Below, in pieces: positions 9,326 through 18,258 of a DNA stretch of 58,046 nucleotides; position 1 is the stretch's first letter, and each line of letters begins with the position of its first letter. Source of the DNA: Pseudomonadota bacterium (lineage in GTDB: Bacteria > Pseudomonadota > Alphaproteobacteria > Rhodospirillales > Casp-alpha2); contig JAQBYB010000009.1 in the NCBI GenBank assembly GCA_027624235.1, positions 1 to 58,046 on the forward strand, read 5' to 3'. The notes under the pieces were generated by a model that saw nothing but the letters and a program-made list of their open reading frames with translations, was not told where the DNA came from and ran no database searches. A program made the translations under genes and the position numbers.

Positions 9326-9778
9326 ATGCCTTCCGATGTTATCATCAGCGGTCGCGCCGGGGACGCCGGGACCGAAAGCACCACTGTCCCTTCGGCCTTG
9401 CCGCTTTATGCCGCCACGGTGCAGGCCGGCTTTCCGTCGCCCGCCGACGATTACCTGGAAGGCGCGCTCGACCTCAACGAACATCTCATTCGCCACCCGG
9501 CGGCGACGTTCTTCCTCCGCGTCACCGGCGAGTCCATGACCGGGGCCGGCATTCACTCCGGCGACCTGTTGATCGTCGACCGTTCACGCAGCCCCGGCGA
9601 TGGCGATGTCGTCATCGCCGTCATTGATGGCGAACTGACCGTCAAACGACTGCACCGGCGCCGGGGGCGCATTCGTCTGTTGGCCGAAAACCCCCGTTAC
9701 CCGCCGATCGAGATCAGCACCGGCCAAGACCTGCATATCTGGGGAGTGGTCATCCATACCATCCGCTCCTTTGTCTAA
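9326..9778 (+). CDS. umuD: DNA polymerase V subunit UmuD (S24 autoprotease)
   Basis: The product is a LexA/UmuD-type S24 peptidase that cleaves itself on RecA filaments to become the UmuD' partner of UmuC. At 150 residues it matches the family. The cleavage site Ala34-Gly35 (QAGFPSP), nucleophile Ser70 (TGESMTG) and general base Lys107 (LTVKRL) are all shifted +10 relative to E. coli UmuD, so the active site is intact. An SOS box lies just upstream and umuC overlaps its 3' end by 8 bp. It is too short for LexA and has no DNA-binding domain. Confidence 0.95.
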   Translation: MPSDVIISGRAGDAGTESTTVPSALPLYAATVQAGFPSPADDYLEGALDLNEHLIRHPAATFFLRVTGESMTGAGIHSGDLLIVDRSRSPGDGDVVIAVIDGELTVKRLHRRRGRIRLLAENPRYPPIEISTGQDLHIWGVVIHTIRSFV

Positions 9779-11048
9779 AAAAAGCGCCCCCTTATTCGCG
9801 CTGGTCGACGTCAATAATTTCTATGCGTCGTGCGAACGATTGTTTGAGCCCCGGCTTGAGGGCGTCGCGGTGGTGGTGCTGTCCAATAACGACGGCTGCG
9901 TCATCGCGCGGTCACAGGAAGCCAAGGACTTAGGCATTCCCATGGGCATCGCGGTGCACAAGGTCAAAGACGTGCTGCGGCGCGAACGGGTCCGGGTCTA
10001 TTCATCCAATTATGCGCTCTATGGCGACCTATCCGGGCGCGTGGTCTCGGTGTTAAAGCGCTTCACGCCCTATCTGGAAGTCTACAGCATCGACGAATCG
10101 TTCCTCGGTATTGGTGGTTTTGCCGACCCCGCCGCCTACTGCCATGACATCAAGGACACCGTTCTCCGGTGGACCGGGCTGCCGGTTTCGGTCGGCATCG
10201 GCGTCACCAAAACATTGGCCAAGGTCGCCAACCGGATCGCCAAGAAAGACCCCCGGCACAAGGGAGTCTTCATCATGCCCGATAACCCTGACCCGGTGCT
10301 CGGCAACCTCAACACCGGGGACATCTGGGGTATCGGCCGCAGGCTGGCGGCGCGACTGGACAGGCTCGGCATCACCACCGCGCTGGAACTCAAAAATGCC
10401 GATCCAAAATTCATCCGCGCGCGCCTCGGTGTCGTCGTCGAAAGAACCGTTCTGGAGCTTCGCGGCACGCCGTGTCTGGCCCTGGAAATGACGGTTCCGG
10501 CGCAGAAGGGAATCATGGTGTCCCGGGGTTTCGCACGCCGGGTGACGGAGTACCGCGACATCGAGGCCGCCGTCGCCAGTTATGTCAGCCGCGCCGCCGA
10601 AAAGCTCCGCCGCCAGGGCCTGAGTACGAACAAACTAACGATCAGCCTGCGCACCAGCCCCTTCGCCCCGGCATCGGAACGCTATGCCAACGCCGCCGGG
10701 TTCGTCTTTTCTGAGGCCACGTCCGACACCACCGACATGATCAAGGCAGCGCGCCATTGCCTGAAAAAAATCTATAAACCGGGATTGCCCTACCAAAAGG
10801 CCGGGGTGTTTCTGGACGCCTTGGAAGATGCCCGCCATACCCAGCGGAGCCTGTTCCCACCCGCCGGCACCAACCCGGACAAGTCCCGCGCCTTGATGAA
10901 AGCGGTGGACCGCATCAACGCCGATTGGGGCCACGACACGGTCCGCTTCGCCGTTACCGGCATACAACGGTCCTGGGCCATGAAACAAAACCAAAAAAGC
11001 CCGTGTTACACGACCCGTTGGCAGGACCTCAAACAGGTCGGCGGCTAG
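9771..11048 (+). CDS. umuC: DNA polymerase V catalytic subunit UmuC (Y-family)
   Basis: A 425-residue Y-family translesion polymerase. Catalytic acidic residues are present: the first in FALVDVNNFYASCE (Asp13) and the SIDESF pair near residue 107. The steric and template motifs NNDGCVIARS and NYALYGDLS are typical of UmuC. A QRSLF motif near residue 360 matches the beta-clamp-binding consensus. The start is a TTG at 9771 inside the end of umuD, giving translational coupling; no ATG is available near the conserved N terminus. It is expressed with umuD under the SOS box. Confidence 0.95.
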   Translation: MSKKSAPLFALVDVNNFYASCERLFEPRLEGVAVVVLSNNDGCVIARSQEAKDLGIPMGIAVHKVKDVLRRERVRVYSSNYALYGDLSGRVVSVLKRFTPYLEVYSIDESFLGIGGFADPAAYCHDIKDTVLRWTGLPVSVGIGVTKTLAKVANRIAKKDPRHKGVFIMPDNPDPVLGNLNTGDIWGIGRRLAARLDRLGITTALELKNADPKFIRARLGVVVERTVLELRGTPCLALEMTVPAQKGIMVSRGFARRVTEYRDIEAAVASYVSRAAEKLRRQGLSTNKLTISLRTSPFAPASERYANAAGFVFSEATSDTTDMIKAARHCLKKIYKPGLPYQKAGVFLDALEDARHTQRSLFPPAGTNPDKSRALMKAVDRINADWGHDTVRFAVTGIQRSWAMKQNQKSPCYTTRWQDLKQVGG

Positions 11049-11050
11049 GA

Positions 11051-11064
11051 TTAACATAAATCAA
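11051..11064. promoter_or_regulatory. FNR/FixK-like box upstream of ubiT
   Basis: TTAAC-N4-ATCAA matches the TTGAT-N4-ATCAA FNR/FixK consensus with one perfect half-site and a 3/5 match in the other. It lies 79 bp upstream of the ubiT ATG in the only intergenic gap of the operon. An anaerobic activator site here agrees with the role of ubiTUV. Confidence 0.6.
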
Positions 11065-11142
11065 GGTCGGCACACCGGCGATGTGCCAATATAACGGCTG
11101 TCTTGGGAACGAGGGATTTCCCAGGAAGGGGGAGTGTGTGTC

Positions 11143-11853
11143 ATGCCCGGCCCGACCCGCAATTATCCGCCGTTGACGCCCGCATTACTGGCCGGTATCG
11201 CGTTGCGGCCGTTACCGCTAGCATTGCTGCAACCTTTTCTCGACGCCGCCCTGGCCATCCTCCGTCGATGCCACCCCGACCTGTTCGCCCGTATGGCGGA
11301 TATTGAAGGAAGCACTTTCCTCATCGACCCAATGGATCTGCCCTTCGGGTTTCTGCTCAGGCTATCGAAGACGCCGCGTTTAAGAGCCATCGCCAAGGAC
11401 GCCCCCCCGGATATGGACATGGACACGACGCCAACGGCGACAATCCGGGGCCCACTGGCGACATTGATGCGACTGCTCGAAGGGCGGCTTGACGGCGACG
11501 CCTTGTTTTTTTCGCGTGATCTCATCGTCGAAGGCAACATGGAAACCGTTGTCACGCTGCGCAACGCCGTCGATGGCGCAGGCATTGATCTATTGGGTGA
11601 CCTGTTATCGGTCTTCGGGCCGTTAAGCCGGCCGGCAAGGTTGGTGGCCAACGGCGCATCAAGGGTTTTCGACCGCATGGAACGCGACTTCGAAAATATG
11701 AGAAACACCCTAACCGCCCCTGTTGCCGAGCATTGCGAAGCCCAGGCCGCCGAAATCAGGGAACTCCGCAAGGCCCTGGAAGAACTGCAACGCGAACAGG
11801 CGCCGGCGCCCCATCCCCGACGCACGCACCCGGCAAAGGCGCAATCCCGATGA
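11143..11853 (+). CDS. ubiT: Ubiquinone biosynthesis accessory factor UbiT (SCP2 domain)
   Basis: A 236-residue protein with an SCP2-like lipid-binding domain (FLIDPMDLPFGFLLRL at about 60-75, then ATIRGPLATLMRLLEGRLDGDALFF) and a helical, charged C-terminal tail. UbiT is thought to bind and present ubiquinone intermediates in oxygen-independent ubiquinone synthesis. The ATG at 11143 follows AGGAAGGGGGAG. Its stop overlaps the ubiU ATG as ATGA, and ubiU-ubiV follow, which makes the identification secure despite low SCP2 family conservation. Confidence 0.9.
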   Translation: MPGPTRNYPPLTPALLAGIALRPLPLALLQPFLDAALAILRRCHPDLFARMADIEGSTFLIDPMDLPFGFLLRLSKTPRLRAIAKDAPPDMDMDTTPTATIRGPLATLMRLLEGRLDGDALFFSRDLIVEGNMETVVTLRNAVDGAGIDLLGDLLSVFGPLSRPARLVANGASRVFDRMERDFENMRNTLTAPVAEHCEAQAAEIRELRKALEELQREQAPAPHPRRTHPAKAQSR

Positions 11854-12839
11854 CGGCGGCGCTGGAACTGGTCTGCCCGGCGGGCACCCCGGCCAGCCTG
11901 AAGGCGGCGGTCGATGCCGGGGCCGATGTAGTGTACGCTGGCTTCGCGGACGACACCAACGCCCGCAACTTTCCCGGTCTGAATTTCACCCGCCCCCAAA
12001 TGAAAGAAGGCATTGCCTATGCCCACGAACGCGGATGCGGGGTATTTATCGCCGTTAATACGTACCCAAAGGCCGGAAACCCGGACCCGTGGCGCATGGC
12101 CATTACCGACGCGGCGACCATGGGCGCTGACGCCATCATTCTCGCCGACATCGGCTTGCTGGCGTACGCCCAACGCGCGCACCCTCAACTACGCCGCCAC
12201 CTGTCGGTTCAGGCATCGGCTTCCAATGCGCAAGCCATCGGATTTTATCACCGGGCCTTCGGGGTCAAGCGAGTGGTTCTGCCGAGGGTATTGACGATCA
12301 AGGAAATCGCCGCCCTCAACGCCCAGGTCCCGGTCGAAACGGAGGTTTTTGCCTTCGGCGGGATGTGCGTGATGGCCGAGGGTCGGTGCTCTCTTTCGTC
12401 CTATGTGACCGGCCAATCCCCCAACACCGACGGTGTATGCTCGCCGGCAAGCCATGTCTGTTATGAAAAAAGGGATGGCAAGCTGATATCCAGACTCGGT
12501 GACTTCACCCTTAATATATTCTCCGATGGCGAGGCGGCGGGATATCCCACCTTATGCAAGGGCCGCTTTGTGACCCAAGACATGCCGTCTTATTTGTTTG
12601 AAGAGCCTGCCTCACTCAACGCCTTGGATATCCTCACCGAACTGGCGGCGGCGGGAGTCTCGGCCTTGAAAATCGAAGGACGCCAACGCGGCCGTGCCTA
12701 CGTCAACCAAGTGGTAAAGACATTCCGCAATGCCGTCGATGCCGCTAGCCGGGGAGAAACAGTCGCGGTCGGCGACCTGGGCGCCATGAGCGAAGGCGGA
12801 CGCGAAACCACGGGTGCTTATGAAAAAATCTGGCATTAA
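11850..12839 (+). CDS. ubiU: Oxygen-independent ubiquinone hydroxylase component UbiU (U32 family)
   Basis: A 329-residue U32 peptidase-family protein. Together with UbiV it hydroxylates ubiquinone precursors without O2, using prephenate as oxygen donor. The four [4Fe-4S] cysteines are Cys173, Cys180, Cys197 and Cys236, each offset by exactly four from those described for E. coli UbiU (169, 176, 193, 232). The ATG at 11850 overlaps the ubiT stop by four bases. The next gene starts 20 bp before its end, so ubiTUV are translationally coupled. Confidence 0.95.
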   Translation: MTAALELVCPAGTPASLKAAVDAGADVVYAGFADDTNARNFPGLNFTRPQMKEGIAYAHERGCGVFIAVNTYPKAGNPDPWRMAITDAATMGADAIILADIGLLAYAQRAHPQLRRHLSVQASASNAQAIGFYHRAFGVKRVVLPRVLTIKEIAALNAQVPVETEVFAFGGMCVMAEGRCSLSSYVTGQSPNTDGVCSPASHVCYEKRDGKLISRLGDFTLNIFSDGEAAGYPTLCKGRFVTQDMPSYLFEEPASLNALDILTELAAAGVSALKIEGRQRGRAYVNQVVKTFRNAVDAASRGETVAVGDLGAMSEGGRETTGAYEKIWH

Positions 12840-13734
12840 TCGGAAAACTCTTTCCCTGGGCCCGGTGCTGTTCCACTGGGATGCCGAGACAAAGCGCGAC
12901 TTCTATTTCCGCATTGCCGATGAATCCGCTTTCGATACCGTTTATGTGGGTGAGGTAGCGTGCTCCAAGCGGACGCCCTTTTTCGCCCCTTATGTGCCGG
13001 AGGTCGTGGAACGGCTCCAGCGCGGGGGCAAACAAGTCATCCTCTCGACCCTGGCCTTGATCATGAGCAAACCGGAGATCGAACAGGTCATTGACCTGTC
13101 CAAAAACACCAATCTGTTGATCGAAGCGAATGACATCGGAACCGCCGCCTTGTTGATGGGACGCCCCCACGTTATCGGTCCCTTCATCAATGTCTATAAC
13201 GAAGACACGTTGGAATACCTGGCAAACCAGGGGGCGGTCCGAATATCGCTGCCTTGGGAATTACCGTCGGAATCATTATCCGCGTTAGCTAAATACGCAA
13301 ATGCCGAAGTGGAAGCGCAAGTATTCGGACGCATGCCATTAGCAATTTCCGCACGGTGTTATCACGCCCGTGCCCACGGATTACACAAATCTAAATGCCA
13401 ATTTGTCTGCGCCGATGATTTGAACGGCATGAACGTCGAAACACTGGACGGCGAGGATTTTCTTTCCATCAACGGCTGCCAGACATTGTCCCATACGATT
13501 TGCAACCTGATCGGTGAACTGGGCGAGCTTCAGGGCATGGGCATCAACGCCTTCAGGGTATGGCCCCATGCCATCGACATGGTCGCGGTCGGACAGACCT
13601 TCCGCGATGTCCTCGACAGAGCGATAACCGCCACGGAGGGTCAGGAAGAATTAGCCGAATATGTCGATTTCGCGCCATTCTCAAACGGGTTTTATCATGG
13701 CGGAGAAGGCGCCACTTACGTGGCGTCGCCGTAA
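12820..13734 (+). CDS. ubiV: Oxygen-independent ubiquinone hydroxylase component UbiV (U32 family)
   Basis: The 304-residue partner of UbiU. The [4Fe-4S] ligands are visible as Cys48 (VACSKR), Cys180 (ARCYHAR), Cys193 and Cys197 (KCQFVC). The last three coincide with E. coli numbering and the first replaces Cys39. The ATG at 12820 was preferred to a GTG six bases upstream. It completes the ubiTUV operon, allowing ubiquinone synthesis at low oxygen. It ends four bases short of the convergent VOC gene. Confidence 0.95.
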   Translation: MKKSGINRKTLSLGPVLFHWDAETKRDFYFRIADESAFDTVYVGEVACSKRTPFFAPYVPEVVERLQRGGKQVILSTLALIMSKPEIEQVIDLSKNTNLLIEANDIGTAALLMGRPHVIGPFINVYNEDTLEYLANQGAVRISLPWELPSESLSALAKYANAEVEAQVFGRMPLAISARCYHARAHGLHKSKCQFVCADDLNGMNVETLDGEDFLSINGCQTLSHTICNLIGELGELQGMGINAFRVWPHAIDMVAVGQTFRDVLDRAITATEGQEELAEYVDFAPFSNGFYHGGEGATYVASP

Positions 13735-13738
13735 CGAC

Positions 13739-14221
13739 TCACGCCCCCTTCGCCGCCTGCCAGCCGTCGAGAATGCCGCGCGCGTTGTTGGTCGCCGGGT
13801 TCATATGGCGGTCATGGTCGTCCATCTTGGCCGTCAATTCGATGACATAGCCGTTGGGATCGCGGAAATAGATCGAATGAACAAAAGTATGATCGGCGAC
13901 GCCGCGGGGGTCCATGCCTTCGGCGTTGCCTTTGTCCAACATGGCTTGCAGGTCTTCGGGCGTCACCTCCAATGCAATATGAAGGTCGAAATCGCGCTGG
14001 TCCTTGAAATCGAAGGGCGTCGCCTGGTCCTCGAAAAAGGCCAGATACGAACCGTCGTCCATACCGTAAAAAGTGTGCAGGACCTTGGTTTCCCGCCCGG
14101 TCTTGGTTTCGCTGATATCCAGCGATCCGGCCAGCGGCAGGCCGAGAAAATCTTCATAAAATTTTCGGGTTTCCTCGGAATCCCGGCACCGATAGGCGTT
14201 GTGGTGAAGGCCTTTGATCAT
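13739..14221 (-). CDS. VOC-superfamily (glyoxalase/dioxygenase-like) protein
   Basis: A 160-residue vicinal-oxygen-chelate protein with two beta-alpha-beta-beta-beta modules. Candidate metal ligands are His in LHHNAYRC, His in DLHIALEV and Glu in GYVIELT. GDPNGY-like RDPNGYVIE near residue 127 is typical of the glyoxalase I and extradiol-dioxygenase-like groups. The substrate is unknown. It stands alone, convergent with ubiV and 73 bp downstream of the oxidoreductase operon end on the same strand. Confidence 0.85.
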   Translation of the reverse strand: MIKGLHHNAYRCRDSEETRKFYEDFLGLPLAGSLDISETKTGRETKVLHTFYGMDDGSYLAFFEDQATPFDFKDQRDFDLHIALEVTPEDLQAMLDKGNAEGMDPRGVADHTFVHSIYFRDPNGYVIELTAKMDDHDRHMNPATNNARGILDGWQAAKGA

Positions 14222-14294
14222 AATTGTCTCCTCAATGCTTCCACTCAGTTCACGTATATCTAGTCACGTAGCAAGCCGATTTCCACCCTGGCGC

Positions 14295-16028
14295 CTATTC
14301 CACCAACAGCGTTTCGCCCGGCTTAACGCGGGTGAAGTTGACCGGCTGGGTCTCGGTCGTGATTGCACCGTCTTTGATGCGGACACGGGTAAAGGCAGAG
14401 CTTTCCAGGTTGCGGGTCTCGGGAAAATCAGCGCGGTAATGCGCACCCCTGGAATCATCGCGGGAAAGCGCGGCGGCGGTAATGGCGCGGGATACCAAAA
14501 TCAGGTTTTTCAGGTTGATCCAGTCGTGCCAGGTCAGGTTATAGGCGAGGTTGTCGCCCCCAATCCCACCATCGACGCCGATGCCGTCCAGGTCCGCCTC
14601 CAACGCCGTCAGATCCGCCATGGCGCGGTTCAGGGATGTCGCGTCGCGAACAATGCCGACGTCCTCCCACATGATATCGGCGAGCCTAATTCTGATCGGT
14701 TCCAGATCACCGGGCGGATTCGACAACGGCGTCCGGCACAGCCCGATGGCGGCCTCAATAGCGGTATTGTCGGGATCATGAAAAAAGCCTTGTCCGGGCG
14801 TCCACCGGCCGATGGTGTCACCGGCGATACCGCCGAACACGGTGGAATTGGCGACGCCGTTGCCGCCCAGCCGGTTGGCGCCGTGCACGCCCCCGGTATC
14901 CTCTCCGGCGGCGAACAGGCCGTTCCATTCGGTGCCGCCGTCGGCGGTGAACTCGACCCCGCCCATCATATAGTGCGCCGTCGGCACCACCTCGACCTTA
15001 TCACCGGCCAGATCAAAGCCGCAATCGGCGCAGCGCTCGACCATGCCCTTGAACAGACGCCGGACCTCGGCCTCATCCAGATGGCCCATGGACAGGTACA
15101 GCCCGCCCAAGGGGCCTATTTTTCCGGTGCGCATTTCCGCGAACATGGCGCGGCTGACGATGTCGCGGGTGGCGCGTTCAGCGCGGTCGTCGTATTTATC
15201 CATGAACCGTTCGCCGTCGCCATCCAGAAGGTACGCGCCGTAGCCGCGAAGGCCTTCTTCCAGCACCGTGCCGGTCATCCGGGTCTCGGCCCCGGCCAAC
15301 AAGCCGGTCGGGTGGAACTGCACCATTTCCATGTCGCGCAACGGCAACCCGGCGCGTAACGCCATCGCCATGCCGTCGGCGGTCTTGTCACCCGACGGCG
15401 TATGAAACCGGTACATGGTCGGCCCGCCGCCGGTCGCCAGCAGCACCGCCTTCGCCTTCACAAAAACGAACCTGCCGGTGCGCATATCGATCATCAACAC
15501 CCCGGCAATGGACTGGCCGTCCGTCGACGGGATCATCTCAACCGCGCGGTGGTCTTCGATCCGGTTCAGTCCCCGCGCCCATACCTGTTCGGCCAGCCTG
15601 CCGATGATCTCGATCCCGGTCAGGTCGCCCTTATGGACGGTACGATCAAAGGTCTGCCCGGCGAAGGCCTTCTGGTGCACGCTGCCGTCTTCGTTGCGAT
15701 CGAAGAAACAGCCCAATTCGTTTTCCAGTTCGCGGACGCGTTCCTGGGCCACCGTCACCAGGGTCCAGGCCAGGTCCTGATCGTTCAACCACTTGCCGCC
15801 TTCGATGGTGTCCATGAAATGGCGCTCCACCGAATCGCCCGGCGCCAAGGCGACGTTATAACCGCCCTGGACCATGCGGGTGCAACCGCACTTGCCCAGC
15901 AATCCCTTGACGGCGATGGTGACGGAAAGGTCGGGGGCGGTTTCGTTGACATGCAACGCCGCGAACAGACCGGCGCCACCCGCGCCCAGGATCAAAACAT
16001 CCGTTTCAATCGTTTCGAAATCGCTCAA
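14295..16028 (-). CDS. Fumarate reductase/succinate dehydrogenase-type flavoprotein
   Basis: A 577-residue FAD subunit of the SdhA/FrdA family. It has the Rossmann motif ILGAGGAGLFAAL, substrate-site motifs QFHPTGL and EEGLRGYGAYLL, the HYMMGG histidine and the GANRLGGNG arginine, so catalytic residues are kept. The histidine that carries covalent 8-alpha-FAD in SdhA/FrdA is replaced by Cys49 (KCGCTRMVQGG), so FAD is probably bound non-covalently, as in thiol:fumarate reductase or aspartate oxidase. It is the last gene of the operon, overlapping the fumarase beta gene by 4 bp, and far from its Fe-S subunit. The physiological direction and exact dicarboxylate are unknown. Confidence 0.88.
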   Translation of the reverse strand: MSDFETIETDVLILGAGGAGLFAALHVNETAPDLSVTIAVKGLLGKCGCTRMVQGGYNVALAPGDSVERHFMDTIEGGKWLNDQDLAWTLVTVAQERVRELENELGCFFDRNEDGSVHQKAFAGQTFDRTVHKGDLTGIEIIGRLAEQVWARGLNRIEDHRAVEMIPSTDGQSIAGVLMIDMRTGRFVFVKAKAVLLATGGGPTMYRFHTPSGDKTADGMAMALRAGLPLRDMEMVQFHPTGLLAGAETRMTGTVLEEGLRGYGAYLLDGDGERFMDKYDDRAERATRDIVSRAMFAEMRTGKIGPLGGLYLSMGHLDEAEVRRLFKGMVERCADCGFDLAGDKVEVVPTAHYMMGGVEFTADGGTEWNGLFAAGEDTGGVHGANRLGGNGVANSTVFGGIAGDTIGRWTPGQGFFHDPDNTAIEAAIGLCRTPLSNPPGDLEPIRIRLADIMWEDVGIVRDATSLNRAMADLTALEADLDGIGVDGGIGGDNLAYNLTWHDWINLKNLILVSRAITAAALSRDDSRGAHYRADFPETRNLESSAFTRVRIKDGAITTETQPVNFTRVKPGETLLVE

Positions 16029-16636
16029 CTGTCGATGCCCATACGGGCCAGCGCGGCGGCCCTTTTGTCTTGGGCGTTGGCTCTAACCTCTTCGAAGAGG
16101 CTGCCGCCGTGTGCGTCCATGCCGACCAGCAACGGCCCGAAGTCCTTGATCTTAAACTGCCACAGGCTTTCCGGGTTGAGGTCATCCATATCGACGTCGA
16201 GAATTTTTTCGATCCATGTCGTTTCCAGCGCCGCCGTGCCGCCGATGATGGCCAGATAGACACCGCCCAAGTCCTGAAACGCCTTGGCGCTTTCTTCGCC
16301 CAAGCCGCCCTTGCCGATGATCATGCGGACGCCGTCGCGTTCCATCAGCGGCCGGGTGAAGCGTTCCATGCGCGCGCTTGTGGTGGTGCCGATACAGATG
16401 GACTGATACCCCGCCGGGCAGGAATTGGAGACCGGCACCTTTTTAACATTAGGCGCGGTGTGAATGACGGCATGGCCGTTCAGGTCGAGGCGCGTCTTGC
16501 GCCCCTTATCAAACATATGGATCAGGGTGGCATCGCGGATACCGAACAACGTGTCCTGAAGGACAACGTGATCGCCGATGCGAAGTTTGCGCACGTCGTC
16601 TTCGGAAACCGGCATCGTGAATTCATGTTCCGTCAT
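16025..16636 (-). CDS. Class I (Fe-S) fumarate hydratase, beta subunit
   Basis: A 203-residue protein equivalent to the C-terminal domain of class I fumarase (TtdB/FumA-beta). It has typical segments LRIGDHVVLQD, SNSCPAGYQSICIGTTTS, the GKGGLGEESAKAF loop and the GGTAALETTWIE region. It pairs with the alpha subunit encoded 3 bp upstream. The two-subunit form occurs in archaea and many bacteria. It would interconvert fumarate and malate, or a related hydroxydicarboxylate such as tartrate or mesaconate. The neighbouring flavoprotein suggests a short succinate-fumarate-malate sequence. Confidence 0.9.
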   Translation of the reverse strand: MTEHEFTMPVSEDDVRKLRIGDHVVLQDTLFGIRDATLIHMFDKGRKTRLDLNGHAVIHTAPNVKKVPVSNSCPAGYQSICIGTTTSARMERFTRPLMERDGVRMIIGKGGLGEESAKAFQDLGGVYLAIIGGTAALETTWIEKILDVDMDDLNPESLWQFKIKDFGPLLVGMDAHGGSLFEEVRANAQDKRAAALARMGIDS

Positions 16637-16639
16637 ATT

Positions 16640-17515
16640 CTATACCCCGATCTCAACGCCGGTGGGCGTGAAGGTGGCTTTCGCCCGCCTGGCCGAATGG
16701 CATTGAATGTTGACGGCCACCGGGTTCATGGTGATGTGGGTGGCCGCCGTTTCCACATGCACCGCGAACGACGTGCTGTCGCCGCCCAAGCCCTGCGGGC
16801 CGATGCCCAAGGTGTTAACGGCGTCGGACAGTTCGGCTTCCAGCTTGGCGCCTTCCCGATCGTCGCAGACGGAGCCCAACCGCCGGGTCGCGGCAATCTT
16901 GGCCATTTTCATGCACAAGTCGGCGGTGCCACCGATGCCGACACCGACAATGGTCGGCGGACAGACTTTGCCGCCGGCCTCCAGAACCTTGTCGATGACG
17001 AACGTCTTGATGCCGGCAACCCCGTCCGCCGGGATGCACATTTTCAGGAACGAGCCGTTTTCAGAACCGGAGCCCTTGGGGATCATTTCGATCACCAGCT
17101 CTTGTTCGGCGCCGGAAAAGTCTACATTGATCACGGGAACCCGCCGACCGCACGACGTATGTTCGTTTTTCCGCGTCACCGGATGCACCACCGATGAGCG
17201 CAGCGGGTATTCCTTGGTCGCCCTGGCGCAGCCCTTGCGGATGGCGGTTTTTAAATCGATGCCATCGACCTCGACGCCGCGCCCGATGGTGATGTTGTAA
17301 ATAGGAATGCCGGTGTCCTGGCACAGCAGGTTATCGGTATCCTCGGCAACGTCGATATTGCGGATCATGGTCGCCAGGATGGACTTGCCGGTGGCGTCGG
17401 TCTCTGCGGCATCAAGCCTTTGAAAGCCGTCCTTGATATCGTCGGGCAGCACCTTCAGCGCCCGGATATAGAGCAGTTTGGCGGTTTCCTCGACGGCGTC
17501 TAAATCAATTTTCAT
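16640..17515 (-). CDS. Class I (Fe-S) fumarate hydratase, alpha subunit
   Basis: A 291-residue N-terminal half of class I fumarase. The three [4Fe-4S] ligands are Cys65 (LLCQDTGIP), Cys185 (KVCPPTIVG) and Cys272 (NIQCHS), and NEHTSCGRR contributes to the substrate site. The ATG at 17515 gives the conserved MKIDLD-type start. An ATG at 17536 that overlaps the upstream stop as TAATG would add seven residues and is a real alternative. Together with the beta gene it forms an oxygen-sensitive fumarase or related hydratase within an oxidoreductase operon. Confidence 0.9.
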   Translation of the reverse strand: MKIDLDAVEETAKLLYIRALKVLPDDIKDGFQRLDAAETDATGKSILATMIRNIDVAEDTDNLLCQDTGIPIYNITIGRGVEVDGIDLKTAIRKGCARATKEYPLRSSVVHPVTRKNEHTSCGRRVPVINVDFSGAEQELVIEMIPKGSGSENGSFLKMCIPADGVAGIKTFVIDKVLEAGGKVCPPTIVGVGIGGTADLCMKMAKIAATRRLGSVCDDREGAKLEAELSDAVNTLGIGPQGLGGDSTSFAVHVETAATHITMNPVAVNIQCHSARRAKATFTPTGVEIGV

Positions 17516-17535
17516 ACTTTTTACCCCAGACCTCA

Positions 17536-18258
17536 TTAAATCAGCAGCGTCACGCCCAACACCAACAACATCCCCAGAACGATACGGTGAAAACGCCGTT
17601 CATCCAAGCGTCCGTAGAGCCACAGCCCAAGCCCGGAGCCCGCAACAATGGCCGGCAGGCACCAGAGAAAATTGATCCCGGTCCGGGCATCGACCATGCC
17701 GCCAAATGTCAGCCAGGCCAAGGACATCGCATGCATGGCCAGAATAAACGGCTGAAAGACGCCGCGTTGCTGTTCCTTGGGCCAGCCGCGAAGGTTGGCC
17801 CAGACCCCCGGCACGATACCCGAAAGCCCCGCCAATCCACCCAATATCCCGCCGATGGCGCCGATTGCCGCATCCATGGGGCGGCCGCCGCCGGTAATTC
17901 GCCCCGGATGGGGACGAACCAGAAAACAGCCGCCATAGACCACCAAAAATACTCCAACGCCGGTGCGGAAAACTTGCGGGTCGACTACCTGCAACAACCA
18001 GTTCCCCACCGGCACGCCGAGAGTCCCGGCGATCAGGAATGGCCACAGCTTGGAAAAATCCAGCGCCTGATGAAGACGAACTAGGGGGATCAAATGGATG
18101 ACAATTCCAGACGCCACCACCAACGGCACGATTTCCACCGGCGACAGCACATGCAGCCACACCGCCGCGACGATCAGTCCGTCGCCGAAACCCGCCGCCC
18201 CCACCGCCAACGCCGCCAGGAAAGCGCCGCCCGGTATCAGTAAAAATTCAAAAGGCAT
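17536..18258 (-). CDS. TSUP/TauE-SafE family membrane transporter
   Basis: A 240-residue integral membrane protein with about seven or eight hydrophobic helices and the paired repeats of the TSUP family (GAAGFGDGLIVAA, then LGGLAGLSGIVPGVW). TSUP members export sulfite, sulfoacetate or small organic anions, or import sulfur compounds; the substrate here is unknown. It sits inside the oxidoreductase-fumarase operon, overlapping the cytochrome-like gene by 11 bp. It may therefore carry the acid that this operon metabolises, or sulfite if the substrate is a sulfonate. Confidence 0.85.
   Translation of the reverse strand: MPFEFLLIPGGAFLAALAVGAAGFGDGLIVAAVWLHVLSPVEIVPLVVASGIVIHLIPLVRLHQALDFSKLWPFLIAGTLGVPVGNWLLQVVDPQVFRTGVGVFLVVYGGCFLVRPHPGRITGGGRPMDAAIGAIGGILGGLAGLSGIVPGVWANLRGWPKEQQRGVFQPFILAMHAMSLAWLTFGGMVDARTGINFLWCLPAIVAGSGLGLWLYGRLDERRFHRIVLGMLLVLGVTLLI

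Noticed and set aside
14214..15359. Long open frame on the plus strand opposite the flavoprotein gene
   Set aside because: It is an antisense shadow in GC-rich DNA: no domain motifs, biased composition, and it lies wholly over a gene with clear FAD and catalytic motifs.
16070..17197. Long plus-strand frame opposite the fumarase genes
   Set aside because: No recognisable family motifs, and the opposite strand encodes both fumarase subunits with intact Fe-S cysteines.
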